DNA of 64,000 nucleotides from Gilvimarinus sp. DA14 (GTDB taxonomy: Bacteria; Pseudomonadota; Gammaproteobacteria; Pseudomonadales; Cellvibrionaceae): the NCBI RefSeq assembly GCF_024204685.1, contig NZ_CP100350.1:1962501-2026500 (forward strand), in the 5' to 3' direction. The notes beneath the pieces were generated by a model. That model was given only the letters and a program-made list of their open reading frames with translations. It ran no database searches and was not told where the DNA came from. Positions 61,732-64,000 of this stretch are shown one piece after another. How positions within the stretch are numbered: position 1 is the first letter of the stretch; every line of letters begins with the position of its first letter. Both the position numbers and the translations under genes were made by a program.

Positions 61732-62304
61732 ATGCAGCCGATTACCGTTGACGCGCAGGTCAGCCTGCAACCGGTTATGGTGGCCGACGCCGCGGAAATA
61801 TTTGCCCTAGTGGACAGCAATCGTCTGCACCTGCGCCAGTGGTTGCCCTGGGTAGACGCAACCACCACATTAACGGATATGCAAAAGTTTCTTGCCGATG
61901 CCTCGCAAGACAACAAGCAAGGCCGCGACGCCACGTTCTGCGTGGTTCACGCCGCCAGTAAAGTAGGAATTTGCTCGCTCAATGCGATCAATAAATCGCC
62001 GGGGCAAGCGCGCATTGGCTACTGGCTAGCGGAAGATTATTGCGGCCAGGGCATAATGAGCCGCAGTGTGAACAGCCTGTGCCAGTTCGGCTTTGCGGTG
62101 CTCAAGCTGCATACATTGATACTCTGCGCCGCCGAACACAACGAAAAAAGCCGTGCAATTGCCGAGCGACTGGGTTTTAGCAATACCCGAAAAATCATGG
62201 CGGCAGAAGATTTATACGGCGAAGAGGTTAATCATATCCGCTATGCATTAACGCTCTCGCAGTTCGAGAAAAACGATTATGACCCCAGCAATTATTCTGC
62301 TTGA
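61732..62304 (+). CDS. RimJ/RimL-type GNAT N-acetyltransferase
   Basis: 190 residues from the ATG at 61732, chosen because GGAGGAAAA lies 8 bases upstream. LQPVMVADAAEIFALVDSNRLHLRQWLPWVD, RIGYWLAEDYCGQGIMSRSVNSLCQFGF (acetyl-CoA loop GQGIM) and HTLILCAAEHNEKSRAIAERLGFSN match proteins that acetylate ribosomal L7/L12 or related substrates. It overlaps ybaK by 26 bases. Confidence 0.9.
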   Translation: MQPITVDAQVSLQPVMVADAAEIFALVDSNRLHLRQWLPWVDATTTLTDMQKFLADASQDNKQGRDATFCVVHAASKVGICSLNAINKSPGQARIGYWLAEDYCGQGIMSRSVNSLCQFGFAVLKLHTLILCAAEHNEKSRAIAERLGFSNTRKIMAAEDLYGEEVNHIRYALTLSQFEKNDYDPSNYSA

Positions 62305-62749
62305 TAAGAGCAACACCCAGTATCGTTTACACGAATATACTCACGCCGCAAATTGCACCGCTTATGGCGAAGAGGCGGCCCAGGCGCTGAACGTCGCGGC
62401 GGCGCGTATATTCAAAACTCTGGTGGCGGAGTTGGCCGACGGCGAATTGGTTGTCGCCTTGGTAAGCGTTGATTCAACCTTGCAGCTCAAAGCGCTCGCA
62501 AAAGCCGCTGGCGCGAAGAAGGCTAGCATGGCAGCGGCGGCAAAAGTTGAGCGCACCACAGGTTTCGTGCTGGGCGGCGTCAGCCCACTGGGACAAAAGA
62601 AAACCTTGCGCACATTTATCGATGCCGCCGCGCAAAACTTCTCCACTATATACATCAGCGCGGGTAAGCGCGGCCTGGAGATCGAGCTAACCGCGCAGGA
62701 TTTAGCGGCCTTAACTCGCGCCCGCTTCTGCAATATTGCCACCCCATGA
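62279..62749 (+). CDS. ybaK: Cys-tRNA(Pro)/Cys-tRNA(Cys) deacylase
   Basis: 156 residues of the YbaK/EbsC family. EYTHAANCTAYGEEAAQALNV, RIFKTLVAEL (Lys of the active site), VALVSVDSTLQLKALAKAAGAKKASMA and GFVLGGVSPLGQKKTLRTFID (GGxSPxG) are diagnostic. It edits mischarged Cys-tRNA(Pro). Starts inside the end of the GNAT gene. Confidence 0.95.
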   Translation: MTPAIILLDKSNTQYRLHEYTHAANCTAYGEEAAQALNVAAARIFKTLVAELADGELVVALVSVDSTLQLKALAKAAGAKKASMAAAAKVERTTGFVLGGVSPLGQKKTLRTFIDAAAQNFSTIYISAGKRGLEIELTAQDLAALTRARFCNIATP

Positions 62750-62826
62750 TATAGGCTATAGTTTATTGCCCGCTAAACGATTGCATAAAAGTGTACGGTT
62801 TAGGACATTGCAGCAGAGGAAAGCTT

Positions 62827-64000
62827 ATGCCCGCTCCCATTATTCTCGGCGGCGCCGAGGGTGCCAACATCACCCTGGAACCATCACTGGCCAATCGCCA
62901 CGGCTTGATTTCCGGTGCCACCGGGACCGGCAAAACAGTCAGCATGCAGGTATTGGCCGAGTCATTTTCGCGCCTAGGGGTGCCGGTATTTTTACCCGAC
63001 ATAAAAGGTGATCTATCGGGCATAAGCCGGGCGGGTAAAGCCCACAAAAACATAGACGCACGCCTCGCCGCGATGCAGATACCGGACTTTGCCTTTGCCG
63101 GTAACCCGGTGCGATTATGGGATTTAACCGGCGCCAAGGGCATTCCGGTACGTCTGTCCATTTCCGATTTAGGCCCGCAGCTGTTGGCGCGCCTGTTGGA
63201 TTTGAACACCATCCAGGAATCTATTCTCAGCATTATTTTTGACTATGCCGACGATCAGGGTTTACTGCTTCTGGATTTAAACGATTTGACCACCAGCCTT
63301 AACTTTGTGCAGCAAAATGCCAAAGAGCTGCAGGCGGAATACGGCCGGGTCTCGGCAGCCTCGGTGGCCGCTATAAAAAGGCGCTTATTACTTTTGCAGC
63401 AGGAAAACCTGAGCAACTTTTTCGGCGAGCCGGCGCTGGACTTTGGCGATTTAATCGCCCAGCAAAATGGCGCTGGCGTTATCAATATTCTCGATGCCAG
63501 CACCTTGATGCAGAGCCCTAAAACCTACGCGGTCTTTTTGCTGTGGTTAATGTCTGAGTTATACGAACATTTACCCGAGGTAGGCGACCCAGAGAAGCCA
63601 GTCATGGTTCTGTTTTTCGATGAAGCGCACCTGCTTTTTAACAACACCCCCAAGGTGTTTGTAGAAAAAATCGAACAGATTGTGCGACTGATCCGTTCCA
63701 AGGGTGTGGGTATCTATTTTGTCAGCCAGAGCCCTGGCGATATTCCCGACAATATTCTCGGCCAGTTGAGCAATCGCATTCAGCACGCACTGCGAGCCTA
63801 TACCCCCAAAGAGCGCAAAGCCGTGCGCGTAGCTGCGCAATCGTTTCGCCCCAATCCAGCACTAGACACCGAACAGGTTATTGCCGAGTTGGGCGTGGGT
63901 GAGGCGCTGGTATCAACACTTGAAACCGGCGGCATACCCGCCGTGGTGCAGCGAACCTTAATGGCACCACCGCGCTCTAAAATTGGCCCCATCAGCCAAA
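62827..64000 (+). CDS. HerA-like helicase (DUF853/YjgR family), truncated by right edge
   Basis: 391 residues are visible from the ATG at 62827 (GAGGAAAG upstream); the frame is open to the edge. ANRHGLISGATGTGKTVSMQVLAESFSR contains Walker A GATGTGKT, VFLPDIKGDLSGIS follows, and VMVLFFDEAHLLF is Walker B. The middle block LRLSISDLGPQLLARLLDLNTIQ and the later LIRSKGVGIYFVSQSPGDIPDNILGQLSNRIQHALRAYTPK are family-specific. Members resemble HerA DNA-translocating ATPases; the function of this branch is unknown. Confidence 0.92.
   Translation, partial: MPAPIILGGAEGANITLEPSLANRHGLISGATGTGKTVSMQVLAESFSRLGVPVFLPDIKGDLSGISRAGKAHKNIDARLAAMQIPDFAFAGNPVRLWDLTGAKGIPVRLSISDLGPQLLARLLDLNTIQESILSIIFDYADDQGLLLLDLNDLTTSLNFVQQNAKELQAEYGRVSAASVAAIKRRLLLLQQENLSNFFGEPALDFGDLIAQQNGAGVINILDASTLMQSPKTYAVFLLWLMSELYEHLPEVGDPEKPVMVLFFDEAHLLFNNTPKVFVEKIEQIVRLIRSKGVGIYFVSQSPGDIPDNILGQLSNRIQHALRAYTPKERKAVRVAAQSFRPNPALDTEQVIAELGVGEALVSTLETGGIPAVVQRTLMAPPRSKIGPISQ

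Overview
The window looks like chromosome of a polysaccharide-degrading marine or estuarine gammaproteobacterium, most plausibly of the Cellvibrionales (Cellvibrio/Saccharophagus/Marinimicrobium type). The reasons are two GH10 xylanases (one a lipoprotein with a poly-serine linker, a habit of that group), a GH97 glycosidase, a CE4 deacetylase, an arylsulfatase, a BCCT osmolyte transporter, a class GN sortase with its dedicated target, and ordinary gammaproteobacterial housekeeping genes (serB-ytjB, minCDE, hemH, trmH, fusA). This placement is inference from gene content; no rRNA or tRNA gene is present.

Layout: 1-1570 is an AT-rich integron cassette array on the minus strand (three cassette ORFs and their attC sites) with no integrase, interrupted by a palindromic GGGGTCAAATCTTGA repeat. 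2050-2262 is the first copy of a dispersed structured repeat. 2.3-9.6 kb holds serB/ytjB, an OlsF-like bifunctional ornithine-lipid synthase, HdeD, TraB/GumN, and dtd-pip. 9.7-12.3 kb holds a GH10 lipoprotein divergent from a PQQ-type sugar dehydrogenase. 12.3-15.9 kb is housekeeping (DCC protein, hemH, TauE/SafE, trmH). 16.0-16.2 kb is repeat copy B. 16.4-24.5 kb holds a solute-binding protein with a small TonB-box-like protein, a DUF4824/DUF2157 pair, GH97, two heptanucleotide tandem arrays, a CbiM-like permease, a DUF2058 protein and the second GH10. 24.6-26.5 kb is minCDE. 26.7-30.4 kb is an MFS efflux pump and an arylsulfatase. 30.5-32.4 kb is a recombination patch: an MFS 3'-end fragment, repeat copy C, and one integron cassette carrying an HNH endonuclease. 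32.4-40.9 kb is a mix of small envelope, repair, transport and signalling genes. 41.3-43.4 kb is a stand-alone fusA. 43.5-58.9 kb holds envelope proteins, a LysR/alcohol dehydrogenase pair, a betT-porin-binding-protein operon, HAD, TspO and SulP genes. 58.9-61.6 kb is the class GN sortase pair, followed by GNAT, ybaK and the start of an HerA-like ATPase cut by the right edge.

The most unusual signals are (i) the ~215-bp dispersed element in three copies (2050, 16025, 30622), whose stems change sequence by paired substitutions while both apical loops keep GGA on one strand, a pattern suggesting a selected RNA or cruciform structure; and (ii) two integrase-less integron patches whose cassette ends match exactly (cassette 5' core versus its own attC R'' core), one of them carrying a restriction-like HNH gene behind a four-codon leader ORF. 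Also notable are heptamer arrays of the same unit in opposite orientation 15 kb apart, and a lipoprotein gene whose start is separated from its signal peptide by a one-base shift in an A7 tract.

All assignments were made by reading protein motifs and DNA by eye; no database search was run.
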